DNA from: Labrenzia sp. R4_2
Lineage (GTDB): Bacteria > Pseudomonadota > Alphaproteobacteria > Rhizobiales > Stappiaceae
Reading direction: 5' to 3'
Assembly (NCBI RefSeq): GCF_017743865.1
Contig: NZ_JAGHRJ010000002.1
Location: 682,001-746,000, forward strand
Length of the DNA stretch: 64,000 bases
Shown here: positions 43,918 to 53,266 of the stretch, in pieces
How positions within the stretch are numbered: the first letter of the stretch is position 1
Layout of the letters: each line of letters opens with the position of its first letter
Position numbers and translations under genes: made by a program
Notes under the pieces: model-generated
The model's database searches: none
The model's input: the letters and a program-made list of their open reading frames with translations, nothing else
Told to the model about the DNA's origin: nothing

Positions 43918-44679
43918 TCAGTTGTCGGTCTCTTTCATGGACAGAAGGAAATCGGCTCTCGCCTGATCAAGGCGCGGCAAATTCTGCTGGAGCCGGTTCC
44001 AGGCTTCAGTTTTTGTGCTGTTTTTCGAAAACGCGAGATAGATGTCTGACACGCCAACCGGCTGGGCGAAGGGAGCGACTGTGTCCAGATCGATCCGATG
44101 GGCTTCCTCAATCGTCATGAGATGCGGCGCAACGAAACCATCGAGACGTTCAAGATGCACCGCAGTCAGCAATTCTTCCAGGCTGTCCCGTGAGGCGATC
44201 CGGGCCTTGCCACTCTCTTCCAGTGCTCGGAAATTTGGATGCATGCGCCCGCTTGCGATTTTTCCGATGGACAGACCGTGCAATTGGGTTACGTCACCTG
44301 TGAAATCGTAGGACGGGTTTTTTCTCGCGAAGATCATCATTTCAAATTGGGTGATTGGATTTGTTGGATAGTTGAGCCAATCCTCCCGTTCCGGTGTGTA
44401 GACTACCGGAAAAATAAGGTCCGCCGCGCCCTTGCGCACCTCGAGCTGAGCGCGGGGCCAGCTGGTTACTTCAAAATGGACATCAACATCCGATTCCGCT
44501 GCAGCCGTTTTAACCAGATCAACTAGCAGTCCGCGCGGCTCGTCATCCGGGCCGATTGAAAGATATGGCGGGGTCGAAAAGCCAACGATCAGCAGTCTGT
44601 TCTCGTCCGCAAGGCTTAAGCCGCCAAACACCAAGAACAGCCACAGTCCGGAAAGACATGCCAAGATCCGAAAAGCCAA
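43918..44679 (-). CDS. Orphan periplasmic solute-binding protein (SBP_bac_3-like)
   Basis: The 253-residue protein has a signal peptide (hydrophobic core ILACLSGLWLFLVFGGLSLA). The mature protein has family 3 features: STPPYLSIGPDDEPRGLLVDLVKTAAAE, VTSWPRAQLEVRKGAADLIFP and LHGLSIGKIASG. Such proteins bind polar amino acids or similar ligands. No permease or ATPase gene is nearby. It is the second transporter-less member in the window and is convergent with the GGDEF/EAL gene. Confidence 0.75.
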   Translation of the reverse strand: MAFRILACLSGLWLFLVFGGLSLADENRLLIVGFSTPPYLSIGPDDEPRGLLVDLVKTAAAESDVDVHFEVTSWPRAQLEVRKGAADLIFPVVYTPEREDWLNYPTNPITQFEMMIFARKNPSYDFTGDVTQLHGLSIGKIASGRMHPNFRALEESGKARIASRDSLEELLTAVHLERLDGFVAPHLMTIEEAHRIDLDTVAPFAQPVGVSDIYLAFSKNSTKTEAWNRLQQNLPRLDQARADFLLSMKETDN

Positions 44680-45025
44680 AAAATCCGCTCCGCAACCGAG
44701 GGCTGAACATCACCAAGAGCTACCGTAACGGAAATTTCGTTAATGCAAAACTGACAAGAGGTTAAAAACAGAAGCAGACTTTTCCGGCACTTGGCCGTTT
44801 GAGCACACTCCGGAAAGACGATACTTCTGAAAAACGACCCTACGGCAACCAGCCACGTCCACCGCAAAACGCATCTCTTGGTTGACTGAGGTTCTGCAAG
44901 CCACGACATCGGCCACAGCCTTACTGCGAGTTGAAAGTCAGGAAGTCTTTTTGTGCGGTTGAGAGGACCAACCTCGAACCAAACCAGCGCTCAAGTAGCC
45001 CGAAGGGCGGTAGCGCCAACAAAAA
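44680..45025. other. Intergenic region upstream of the solute-binding protein gene and downstream of tRNA-Leu
   Basis: The 346-base gap has a weak dyad TAACG-N7-CGTTA in the sequence around 44725 and a TTAAAAAC stretch. I see no gene, and no tRNA other than the one at 45026. Short open frames there are not supported by ribosome sites. Confidence 0.45.
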
Positions 45026-45111
45026 TGGTGCGGGCGACGGGACTCGAACCCGTACAGCCTAGGGCCGAGGGATTTTAAGTCCCTTGTGTCTACCAGTTCC
45101 ACCACGCCCGC
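45026..45111 (-). tRNA. tRNA-Leu (anticodon UAA)
   Basis: On the minus strand the gene runs from GCGGGCG to CGCCCGC plus discriminator A and a CCA end. The anticodon stem-loop GGGAC-TTAAAAT-CCC gives anticodon TAA. A T-arm with GGTTCGAGTCC and a long variable arm confirm a class II leucine tRNA; the total length of 86 bases fits. It decodes UUA/UUG. Confidence 0.96.
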
Positions 45112-45318
45112 AGTAGCAACACCAAATCCCCTAGAGACTTTGCATCGTTTCTGCAAGCCAGCAGCGCAGTTTTCAAATACTGTTTCTTCTCTGCCCAGCA
45201 CATCGGGGACTGGAAATTGCCACCTGCGGACTGTATGTGGACTTAAAGAACATGGTAGGCTCCAACGTACTGCAGCCAACAAGCTGCGCTGGGAGCCCAG
45301 AAGCGAGAACACAACTTT

Positions 45319-46149
45319 ATGGTCACCTACATCGATGCCGCCGATGCCCCAATGAAAAATACGGGTCAGGTGCGCCTTTACGGACCTGAAGACTTTGATG
45401 GCATGATGAAAGCCGGACAGCTGACGGCATCCTGCCTAGATGAGTTGGCCGATATGGTCAAACCAGGTGTGACCACACAAGAAATCGACGACTTCGTCTA
45501 CCAGTACGGCATGGACCACAATGCCATACCGGCTACGCTGAACTATCGCGGTTATACAAAGTCCTCTTGCACGTCGATCAACCATGTTGTGTGTCATGGC
45601 ATACCGAACAACAAGGCTTTGCGTGAAGGCGATATCGTCAACATCGACGTGACCTACATCCTGGACGGTTGGCACGGTGATTCCAGCAGGATGTATCCGG
45701 TCGGGCCTCTGAAGCGGGCTGCAGAACGCTTGATCGACGTAACCTATGAATCCTTGATGCGCGGTATAGAGGCGGCCAAACCGGGCAACACGACCGGTGA
45801 TATCGGCGCGGCTATCCAGACGTATGTCGAGGCGCAACGCTGCTCTGTTGTCCGTGATTTCTGCGGGCATGGCCTTGGGCAGTTGTTCCATGACACGCCG
45901 AACATCCTGCACTACGGACGGCCCGGCGAAGGCGTGGAACTGAAACCTGGCATGATTTTCACAATCGAACCGATGGTCAATCTCGGACGACCGAACGTTA
46001 AGGTCTTGAGCGATGGCTGGACGGCTGTGACACGCGACCGCTCATTATCTGCCCAGTTTGAACATTCCATCGGGATCACCGCGGATGGATGTCAAAGCTT
46101 CACAACGTCACCCAAAGGTATCCACAAACCAGGGCTGCCCAACGCCTGA
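45319..46149 (+). CDS. map: Methionine aminopeptidase, type I
   Basis: The 276-residue enzyme removes the initiator methionine. The five metal ligands are visible: Asp in VNIDVTY, Asp in GWHGDSSRM, His in [10 protein letters not shown], Glu in FTIEPMV and Glu in AQFEHSIG. The N-terminal extension of about 20 residues before RLYGPEDF is unconserved. It is followed directly by radC, whose ribosome site overlaps the map stop. Confidence 0.96.
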   Translation: MVTYIDAADAPMKNTGQVRLYGPEDFDGMMKAGQLTASCLDELADMVKPGVTTQEIDDFVYQYGMDHNAIPATLNYRGYTKSSCTSINHVVCHGIPNNKALREGDIVNIDVTYILDGWHGDSSRMYPVGPLKRAAERLIDVTYESLMRGIEAAKPGNTTGDIGAAIQTYVEAQRCSVVRDFCGHGLGQLFHDTPNILHYGRPGEGVELKPGMIFTIEPMVNLGRPNVKVLSDGWTAVTRDRSLSAQFEHSIGITADGCQSFTTSPKGIHKPGLPNA

Positions 46150-46157
46150 GGAGGCTC

Positions 46158-46871
46158 ATGAGCGAACCGAACGCCGGTTTCTCCGAAAAACCATCGGCAG
46201 ATACCGGCACGAAAGGACACCGCCAAAGACTGCGGGAACGGTTTCGTAAAAGCGGTGAGAACAGTCTCGCCGACTATGAGCTTCTGGAGTTTCTTTTATT
46301 CTCTGCCCTGCCCCGTCAGGACACCAAACCAATCGCCAAAGCCCTGTTGAAACGCTTCGGCTCGTTCTCTGCCGTTTTGTCTGCGCCGCGTCCGAGACTA
46401 AAGGAAATCAAGGGCTTGTCGGACAACAGCATCGACACTCTGCACGCCATTCATGCCGCCATCGCCAGGTTTCATAGCGCAGAACTGAGAGAACGGGAGC
46501 TGCTCGATTCCTGGTCCAAGGTGATGGACTATCTGCAAGCCCGCATGGCTATGTCCGAGGTTGAACAATTCCGCGTTCTCTTTCTCGACAAAAAGAACGG
46601 GCTGATTGCCGATGAACTGCAGCAGACAGGAACCGTTGACCATACGCCCGTCTATCCGCGAGAGGTGGTACGCAGAGCTTTGGAACACGGGGCAACGGCG
46701 ATCATTCTGGTCCACAATCATCCATCAGGAGACCCCACGCCATCGCGGGCGGATATCCAAATGACGCGGCAATTGGTCGACATCGCCAAACCCCTTGGCA
46801 TAGAAATCCACGATCACATCATCGTTGGCCTCAGATCACAGGTGAGTTTCAAGGGATTACAACTCATATAG
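46158..46871 (+). CDS. radC: RadC family protein (JAB/JAMM metalloprotease fold)
   Basis: The 237-residue protein has an N-terminal helix-hairpin-helix region ([27 protein letters not shown]) and a C-terminal JAMM motif [14 protein letters not shown], with the distal Glu in the [14 protein letters not shown] region. The start at 46158 has TGAGGAGG immediately upstream and lies eight bases after the map stop. The name derives from an old repair phenotype; the real function of the family is still unclear. Confidence 0.93.
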   Translation: MSEPNAGFSEKPSADTGTKGHRQRLRERFRKSGENSLADYELLEFLLFSALPRQDTKPIAKALLKRFGSFSAVLSAPRPRLKEIKGLSDNSIDTLHAIHAAIARFHSAELRERELLDSWSKVMDYLQARMAMSEVEQFRVLFLDKKNGLIADELQQTGTVDHTPVYPREVVRRALEHGATAIILVHNHPSGDPTPSRADIQMTRQLVDIAKPLGIEIHDHIIVGLRSQVSFKGLQLI

Positions 46872-47027
46872 GGCTTGATCCATCAGGTTGAAAACCAGGC
46901 CAAGTGTTTGTCTATAAATTATTTTTTTGATGTACGTGCATTTTAATTAAATACATTTTTTACCATCAATGTCGGTCAATCCTTAACTGTCTTCGCCAAT
47001 AATGCACCTGTCAAACAGGGCTAGTTA

Positions 47028-49307
47028 ATGCAGACCAAGCTGAAGAACTCAGGTGGGCGGATCGCCAATGTCATCATCATACCGTTGGTGACACTGGTCT
47101 TTCTGTCCGTTGTCGGGATCTTCTTCCTGATGCACTGGTCCGCACGCATCTCCGATGAGAGTGCCGAGCAATCACAGCTGCAATTGATTTCCGGAGCACT
47201 GCAACTGGTTTCCGACGATCTGGCACGCCAGCAATCCGGTGTTGCGACCTGGGATGCTGCTTTTCACATCACGAATGCACCCAATCTGGATCAGGACTGG
47301 GTGTTCGACAACATGACCCATTGGCTCTACGCCAACCACGGATTTACAAAATCAGCGGTGGTTGGAAAGGACTATGCCGTCAAGGCGCTGTTTGCGCATG
47401 ACCATAACAACAGTTGGCTGACACCGGATCTTCTTGCGCGTTTGAAGCCTGCCATCGCGAAGGTCCGGGCCCGTTACATCATCTCGTTCCGGAGGCTTCC
47501 CTCCGGGCTTTACAGCTATGAACCGAGCCAACGGGATCAACGGTATTCGATCTTCGAAACCGGCGTTGTTTCGGTGAAAGGGGAACCGCATCTCTTTTCG
47601 GTTGCAGCAATCGCCCGGCAAATTCAGTCGGTTATTCCCAAGAGAGTTCCGCCAACGGTCATGATTAGCCTCGCGCCACTGCGCGGTGAAAAGATGTCTG
47701 AGATCATGCATATGACCAGACTTGACGGTTTCATCCTGGCACAAAAACAGACTGATCGTGAGGGCATCGGCCAGCTGAGACTGCGCGGACCGACGGGTGC
47801 GCCCATCGGGGTCATTGCCTGGCAAGTGGACCGGCCGGGAACACAGATGCTGACACGGATCAATCCCTTCCTCGGGATGGCCGCCTTTATGATTACGGCG
47901 GTGGTAATCGCGGTGACGGCGTTCACCCGCCACATGACCAAGCGTCTTGCCGTGAGCGAAGCACAAGCCGTGCATACGTCGCGCCATGACGCCTTGTCTG
48001 GTTTGCCCAACCGCGCCCATTTTCACCGGTTGTTGACGGATATGCTCCAGGACACCAATAGCCGGGGGCGGGAAACCGCTGTCATCTACATCGATCTCGA
48101 TCACTTCAAGGATATCAACGATACGCTTGGTCACTCGGCTGGAGACATGGTCATTGTCGCCGTTGCCAAGCGTCTGACACACGTCTTGGACGATAACGGC
48201 ATTGTCGCACGGATCAGCGGCGATGAATTCGCGATGGTGATCCCGAATTCCAAAAGTGACGAGTGGCTGGAATACATCCTCGATCAAATTCAGGATGAAA
48301 TTTCCCAACCGATCAAGATCGGCGCCCGCGAATTGCACGCGAGCCTTTCTATTGGCGCAGCCGTTGCCCCTCGCGATGGCGTCGACCCAGACGAGTTGCT
48401 GCGCAAGGCGGATATCGCCCTATACGATGCAAAGGAAAATGGACGGAACCGCCGCTCCTTCTTCGAAGCCAACATGGAAGACCATGTTCAATCGAAGGAC
48501 AAGCTCTCCCGCGAGTTGCGGATGGCGCTGAAAAACGACGAACTCAGTCTCGCCTACCAGCCCCAATCCGACACCGCGGCCCAGCGTATCGTGTCCGTGG
48601 AAGCCCTCGCCCGCTGGACCAAAGAGGACGGCACGGTCGTTTCTCCGGCGCAGTTCATTCCCGTTGCAGAAGAAACCGGTTTGATCAACGAACTCGGACT
48701 GTGGGTGCTGAACAAGGCCTGCGCCAAGGCTCACGACTGGCCGGATGTGGTCATGTCGGTCAACGTATCGCCCAACCAATTCAAGCACCCACGTTTTGTC
48801 GAAAAGGTCATGGCGATCCTGGCGACAAACAACCTGGCGCCACAGCGGCTTGAAATCGAAGTCACGGAAAGCGTTTTTGCCGGCCGCAACGATACGGTAT
48901 TGAAGTCTCTGCGGCGCTTGAAGAACCTCGGCATCAAGGTCGCGCTGGATGACTTCGGCTCCGGCTACTCCAGCCTGAGCTACTTGCGCCGGTTCCCATT
49001 TGATACCTTGAAAGTGGATCGTGATTTCCTGTCTGACATGGACGGTAATCCGGAGGCAGAGGCCATCATCGTATCCATCATTCAACTCGGCAAGGCTCTA
49101 GGAATGACGATCGTTGCCGAGGGAATCGAGACCATCGAGCAGATCCGTTTCCTCCAGGCTCACGGCTGTCATCGCATGCAGGGCTATTTCATCTCTCAGC
49201 CGCTCAATGAGACGGACCTTGCGCAGTTCCTTGAGGACTTCAAAAAGGAACATGGCGGCGATTTCGGACGCGAATTTGCGTTCAAGATGCGCGCTGCAGA
49301 AGTCTGA
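47028..49307 (+). CDS. GGDEF-EAL protein with CHASE4-like sensor
   Basis: The 759-residue protein has an N-terminal transmembrane segment (IIIPLVTLVFLSVVGIFFL), a periplasmic CHASE4-like region (GVATWDAAFHITNAPNLDQDWV) to about residue 285, and a second transmembrane segment (AAFMITAVVIAVTAFT). GGDEF and EAL domains follow. The GGDEF site reads SGDEF in RISGDEFAMVIP and may be active; there is no clear RxxD inhibitory site just before it. The EAL domain has VEALARW, NVSPNQFK, DDFGSGYSSLSYL, LKVDR and VAEGIET. A 155-base AT-rich gap precedes it, including TTTAATTAAA at about 46942. Confidence 0.92.
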   Translation: MQTKLKNSGGRIANVIIIPLVTLVFLSVVGIFFLMHWSARISDESAEQSQLQLISGALQLVSDDLARQQSGVATWDAAFHITNAPNLDQDWVFDNMTHWLYANHGFTKSAVVGKDYAVKALFAHDHNNSWLTPDLLARLKPAIAKVRARYIISFRRLPSGLYSYEPSQRDQRYSIFETGVVSVKGEPHLFSVAAIARQIQSVIPKRVPPTVMISLAPLRGEKMSEIMHMTRLDGFILAQKQTDREGIGQLRLRGPTGAPIGVIAWQVDRPGTQMLTRINPFLGMAAFMITAVVIAVTAFTRHMTKRLAVSEAQAVHTSRHDALSGLPNRAHFHRLLTDMLQDTNSRGRETAVIYIDLDHFKDINDTLGHSAGDMVIVAVAKRLTHVLDDNGIVARISGDEFAMVIPNSKSDEWLEYILDQIQDEISQPIKIGARELHASLSIGAAVAPRDGVDPDELLRKADIALYDAKENGRNRRSFFEANMEDHVQSKDKLSRELRMALKNDELSLAYQPQSDTAAQRIVSVEALARWTKEDGTVVSPAQFIPVAEETGLINELGLWVLNKACAKAHDWPDVVMSVNVSPNQFKHPRFVEKVMAILATNNLAPQRLEIEVTESVFAGRNDTVLKSLRRLKNLGIKVALDDFGSGYSSLSYLRRFPFDTLKVDRDFLSDMDGNPEAEAIIVSIIQLGKALGMTIVAEGIETIEQIRFLQAHGCHRMQGYFISQPLNETDLAQFLEDFKKEHGGDFGREFAFKMRAAEV

Positions 49308-49319
49308 CCATCTGTTGCT

Positions 49320-50270
49320 TCAGGTTGCCGTCGTCAGGCACGCGTGCATTTTTTCCGAAAACTCGGAGAAACAGGAAAACGGCGCATGGCGTGCCCGCCC
49401 TTCGGCAAGGTCTTCGCAGATCCTCAGACCCGATTGTCCATATTCAGACAGCACGCGGTCACGAAACCAGGCGCTGTGTTGTGCGGCCCGGCGGCTATCC
49501 AGCCTGCCACCGTTCTGCAGGAACTCGAGATGGGCTTTGACCTGATCGATCAGCGCCTCCATTCCCTCTCCTGTTTGCGAGGAGACAAGACCCACAGGCA
49601 CGGTCCAGTTCTTGGACCCCGCGGGCGACAGCGTCAGCGCACCTTTGACGTCTGCAGCTGCACGCCGTGCTGCAGCCCCCATATCAGCCTTGGTCACAGC
49701 GACCACATCCGGCAGTTCCATGATGCCGGCCTTCATGAATTGAAGGCTATCACCTGATCCCGGCTGGATGCACAGGAGCACAGTGTCGGCGGCCTGCTTG
49801 AGATCCCCTTCAGACTGGCCGATACCGACAGTTTCCACGATCACATGATCGAACGCGGCCCTCAGAACCGCGATGGCAGCAACCGAATGATCTGACAGCC
49901 CGCCAAGCCGGTCGCGCGCAGCCATGGAGCGCACAAAAATCCGATCGTCATTGGGGTCGGTTTTCAGTCGGGTCCGGTCTCCTAGCAGCGCACCGCCGGT
50001 GATTGTAGATGATGGGTCGACCGCAAGAACAGCAACACTGCCGGCAGCATCCCGGAACGCACGAATGAGCGCATCGGTCAGCGTAGACTTGCCAACGCCC
50101 GGTGGGCCGGTCAGCCCAAGGACATGACCTTTACCTTGAGCGGCAATCCGATCCAGAAATGCTGCCGTCTCCGGTTTGTCGGCGTCCGTTTCGATCCGGG
50201 TGAGAACACGGGATAAAACCCGTTTCCCACCGGATCTTAACGCATCAACGTCCGGAAAAGGCTCAGGCAT
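49320..50270 (-). CDS. meaB: Methylmalonyl-CoA mutase-associated GTPase MeaB
   Basis: The 316-residue P-loop GTPase has Walker A GLTGPPGVGKSTL, a later AVDPSSTITGGALLGDRTRL switch region and the NKxD-like VTKADMG. MeaB protects and loads the cobalamin cofactor of methylmalonyl-CoA mutase. The mutase gene is not in the window. The start at ATG 50270 has GAGG about eight bases upstream; a TTG at 50291 is possible. It lies downstream of ppdK on the same strand, 42 bases away. Confidence 0.94.
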   Translation of the reverse strand: MPEPFPDVDALRSGGKRVLSRVLTRIETDADKPETAAFLDRIAAQGKGHVLGLTGPPGVGKSTLTDALIRAFRDAAGSVAVLAVDPSSTITGGALLGDRTRLKTDPNDDRIFVRSMAARDRLGGLSDHSVAAIAVLRAAFDHVIVETVGIGQSEGDLKQAADTVLLCIQPGSGDSLQFMKAGIMELPDVVAVTKADMGAAARRAAADVKGALTLSPAGSKNWTVPVGLVSSQTGEGMEALIDQVKAHLEFLQNGGRLDSRRAAQHSAWFRDRVLSEYGQSGLRICEDLAEGRARHAPFSCFSEFSEKMHACLTTAT

Positions 50271-50312
50271 GACGCCAGCCTCTTTCACCAATGCGCTGCA
50301 AAGGCCTGCTCA

Positions 50313-52985
50313 TCAGTTCGCTGACGCCTTGCGCAGGGCAGCTTGTGCCGCGGCCAAACGCGCAATCGGCACCCGGTAAGGAGAACAGGACACATAGTCC
50401 AGATCGACGCTCTCACAGAAAGTGATTGAAGAGGGGTCACCCCCATGTTCACCGCAGATGCCGAGCTTTATGTCCGGACGGGTGGATCGGCCCCGCTCCA
50501 CGCCGATCTTGATCAGTTCCCCAACCCCTTCCGGGTCCAGGGACACGAATGGATCCTGCTCAAGAATGCCTTTCGTCTGATACGTTCCAAGGAAGGATGC
50601 CGCATCATCACGGGAAATCCCGAACGTCGTCTGCGTCAGATCGTTCGTGCCGAAGGAGAAGAACTCAGCGCTTTCAGCAATCTCAGCCGCCTTGAGCGCA
50701 GCGCGCGGCAACTCGACCATTGTGCCCACCTGATAGGTCAGCTCTGCACCGGTTTCTTCCATGACAGCCTTGGCCATTGCCTCAATGCTGGACCGGACGA
50801 GATCCAGCTCGCCCTTTAGCCCGACGAGCGGCACCATAATCTCTGGAACCACCGGAGCCCCCGTAGCCTTCGCCGCAGCGACGGCAGCTTCGAAGATTGC
50901 CCTTGCCTGCATTTCCGCGATTTCCGGATAGGACACCAGCAACCGGCAGCCACGATGGCCGAGCATTGGGTTGAATTCTTCGAGCGACAACGCACGATCA
51001 CGCAAAAGCTCTGGGTCCGCGCCCATCGCTGTCGCAACGTCCTTCAGTTCCTCATCCGTCTTCGGCAGGAACTCGTGAAGCGGCGGATCGAGAAGACGGA
51101 TCGTAACCGGCAGGCCGTGCATAATCTCAAAGAGATCCGTGAAATCCTGACGTTGCATTGGAAGCAGCTTAGCGAGTGCCGCGCGGCGGCCTTCCTGAGT
51201 CTCAGCAAGGATCATTTCACGAACTGCAAGGATGCGATCGCCCTCAAAGAACATATGCTCGGTCCGGCACAGACCAATGCCTTCGGCGCCGAATTCACGC
51301 GCAACTTTGGCGTCCTGCGGTGTTTCCGCATTGGTCCGGACAGTCATCCGGCGGCCGCGATCTGCCCAGACCATCAGTGTCCCGAAATCGCCGGAGAGTG
51401 TCGGCTGCAGCATCGCCACTTCACCGGCCAGTATCTGACCAGTGGCCCCGTCGATCGTGATGATATCGCCTTCTTTGAGCTGCCGTCCGCCGACGTTGAT
51501 TGTTTGATTGCGATAGTCAATCCGCAGCCCACCGGCTCCGGCTACACAGGGTTTACCCATGCCGCGCGCAACAACGGCTGCGTGGCTGGTCATGCCGCCG
51601 CGGCTGGTCAGAATGCCTTCAGCAGCATGCATGCCGTGGATGTCTTCCGGGCTGGTCTCAACCCGAACAAGGATGACCTTCCGGCCATCGCCTTTGGCTT
51701 GTTCTGCAGCATCCGAGGTGAACACAATTGCACCCGAAGCCGCACCGGGAGAGGCCGGCAACCCGGTCGACAGGATATCACGCTCAGCCTTCGGATCGAT
51801 GGTCGGGTGCAACAGCTGATCAAGTGCGCCAGGCTCGACACGGAACACAGCTTCTTCTTCTTCCAGCATGCCTTCTGCGACCATATCGACCGCGATCTTC
51901 AGCGCCGCCTTGGCGGTCCGCTTGCCCGCGCGGGTCTGCAGCATCCAGAGCTTGCCTTGCTCAATTGTGAATTCCAGATCCTGCATGTCCTTGTAATGGC
52001 GTTCCAGCTTGTCGCAGTAAGTCTGGAACTCCGCGAAAGCCTCCGGCATCAAAGCTTCGAGCGACGGATTGGAAGATCCGGCTTCAATGCGGGCCTTTTC
52101 GGTAATGTCCTGCGGTGTCCGGATACCGGCAACCACGTCTTCGCCCTGCGCATTGACTAGGAACTCGCCATAGAGACTGTTCTCGCCGGTGGACGGGTTA
52201 CGGGTGAAGGCAACACCAGTGGCGGAATTCTCGCCCATGTTCCCGAACACCATGGCCTGGACGTTTACAGCTGTGCCCCAGGAGGCTGGCAAATCGTGCA
52301 AACGCCGGTAGGTGACCGCCCGCGGAGTCATCCAGGAGCTGAAAACGGCACCAATGGCGCCCCAGAGCTGCTCTTGCGGGTCCTGCGGAAAGGGTTTGCC
52401 CAGCTCTGCTTCAACCAGCGCCTTGAACTTCTCGATGATGCCCTGCCAGGCCTCTGCGGTGATTTCTGTATCCAGTGTGAGGTCGTTGCGTTCCTTGTAT
52501 TCCTCAAGGATGTCTTCGAACTCGTGATTGTCGACGCCGAGAACCACATCTGAATACATCTGAATGAAGCGACGGTAGCTGTCATAAGCAAACCGAGCGT
52601 CTCCGGATTCGCGGGCAATCGCTTCCACGGTGCCGTCGCTAAGGCCCAGGTTGAGGACCGTGTCCATCATTCCTGGCATAGACGCACGAGCACCGGAGCG
52701 AACAGACACCAGAAGCGGCCGGTCAGGATCGCCGAACTTCCGGCCAGTTGCTTCACCAACCTTGTCCATTGCCGCGGCCACCTCAGCTTCGAGCGCTGGC
52801 GGATAGGACTTCTCGTTGTCGTAATAATAGGTGCAGACTTCGGTGGTGATCGTGAATCCGGGTGGCACCGGCAGACCGAGGCTGCTCATCTCGGCAAGGT
52901 TCGCCCCCTTACCACCGAGCAGGTTGCGCATGTCTGCTGCGCCTTCTGCAGAACCATTGCCGAACCCATAGACCCACTTGGTCAT
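50313..52985 (-). CDS. ppdK: Pyruvate, phosphate dikinase
   Basis: The 890-residue enzyme interconverts pyruvate, ATP and phosphate with phosphoenolpyruvate, AMP and PPi, a step linking glycolytic and gluconeogenic flow. The ATP-grasp domain starts GGKGANLAEMSSLGLPVPPGF. The central phosphohistidine is in GGMTSHAAVVARGMGKPCV. The C-terminal PEP/pyruvate barrel has GEGAFY-like EAEGIGLCRTEHMFFE and the final GICGEHGGDP. The start at 52985 follows GGAGG by nine bases; a longer frame adds 21 unrelated residues. Confidence 0.96.
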   Translation of the reverse strand: MTKWVYGFGNGSAEGAADMRNLLGGKGANLAEMSSLGLPVPPGFTITTEVCTYYYDNEKSYPPALEAEVAAAMDKVGEATGRKFGDPDRPLLVSVRSGARASMPGMMDTVLNLGLSDGTVEAIARESGDARFAYDSYRRFIQMYSDVVLGVDNHEFEDILEEYKERNDLTLDTEITAEAWQGIIEKFKALVEAELGKPFPQDPQEQLWGAIGAVFSSWMTPRAVTYRRLHDLPASWGTAVNVQAMVFGNMGENSATGVAFTRNPSTGENSLYGEFLVNAQGEDVVAGIRTPQDITEKARIEAGSSNPSLEALMPEAFAEFQTYCDKLERHYKDMQDLEFTIEQGKLWMLQTRAGKRTAKAALKIAVDMVAEGMLEEEEAVFRVEPGALDQLLHPTIDPKAERDILSTGLPASPGAASGAIVFTSDAAEQAKGDGRKVILVRVETSPEDIHGMHAAEGILTSRGGMTSHAAVVARGMGKPCVAGAGGLRIDYRNQTINVGGRQLKEGDIITIDGATGQILAGEVAMLQPTLSGDFGTLMVWADRGRRMTVRTNAETPQDAKVAREFGAEGIGLCRTEHMFFEGDRILAVREMILAETQEGRRAALAKLLPMQRQDFTDLFEIMHGLPVTIRLLDPPLHEFLPKTDEELKDVATAMGADPELLRDRALSLEEFNPMLGHRGCRLLVSYPEIAEMQARAIFEAAVAAAKATGAPVVPEIMVPLVGLKGELDLVRSSIEAMAKAVMEETGAELTYQVGTMVELPRAALKAAEIAESAEFFSFGTNDLTQTTFGISRDDAASFLGTYQTKGILEQDPFVSLDPEGVGELIKIGVERGRSTRPDIKLGICGEHGGDPSSITFCESVDLDYVSCSPYRVPIARLAAAQAALRKASAN

Positions 52986-53266
52986 ATTCCAATTCCTCCG
53001 CATGGTGCCGGGAGTACTTTCGCCCCCGCCTGATATTGCACCGCACATACCTGCTACGGTGTTGAAAGAGCATCAAGTCCTTTTTACCGGAAACCCGCCC
53101 TTTTAAGTCGTTAGTCTATGTTTTTCCAACGCAGGGCAAATGCGAAAGGATTTAAACCCTCAGAAAGTTATCCCCCTCACCTTGCCGCTCAGCCTTAATA
53201 GCGCCATTGTCGGTTTTCATACAGATGCGTCCCCCTAAACGGGAGCAATCAATTCTGCGAGGACCA

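Noticed and set aside
45026..45111. Whether the tRNA in the window could be an amber suppressor explaining the nap stops
   Set aside because: Its anticodon is UAA (reads UUA/UUG leucine codons), not CUA, so it cannot read UAG.
50955..52160. 401-codon open frame on the plus strand across ppdK
   Set aside because: Antisense shadow of the dikinase gene, with composition typical of reverse-frame reading.
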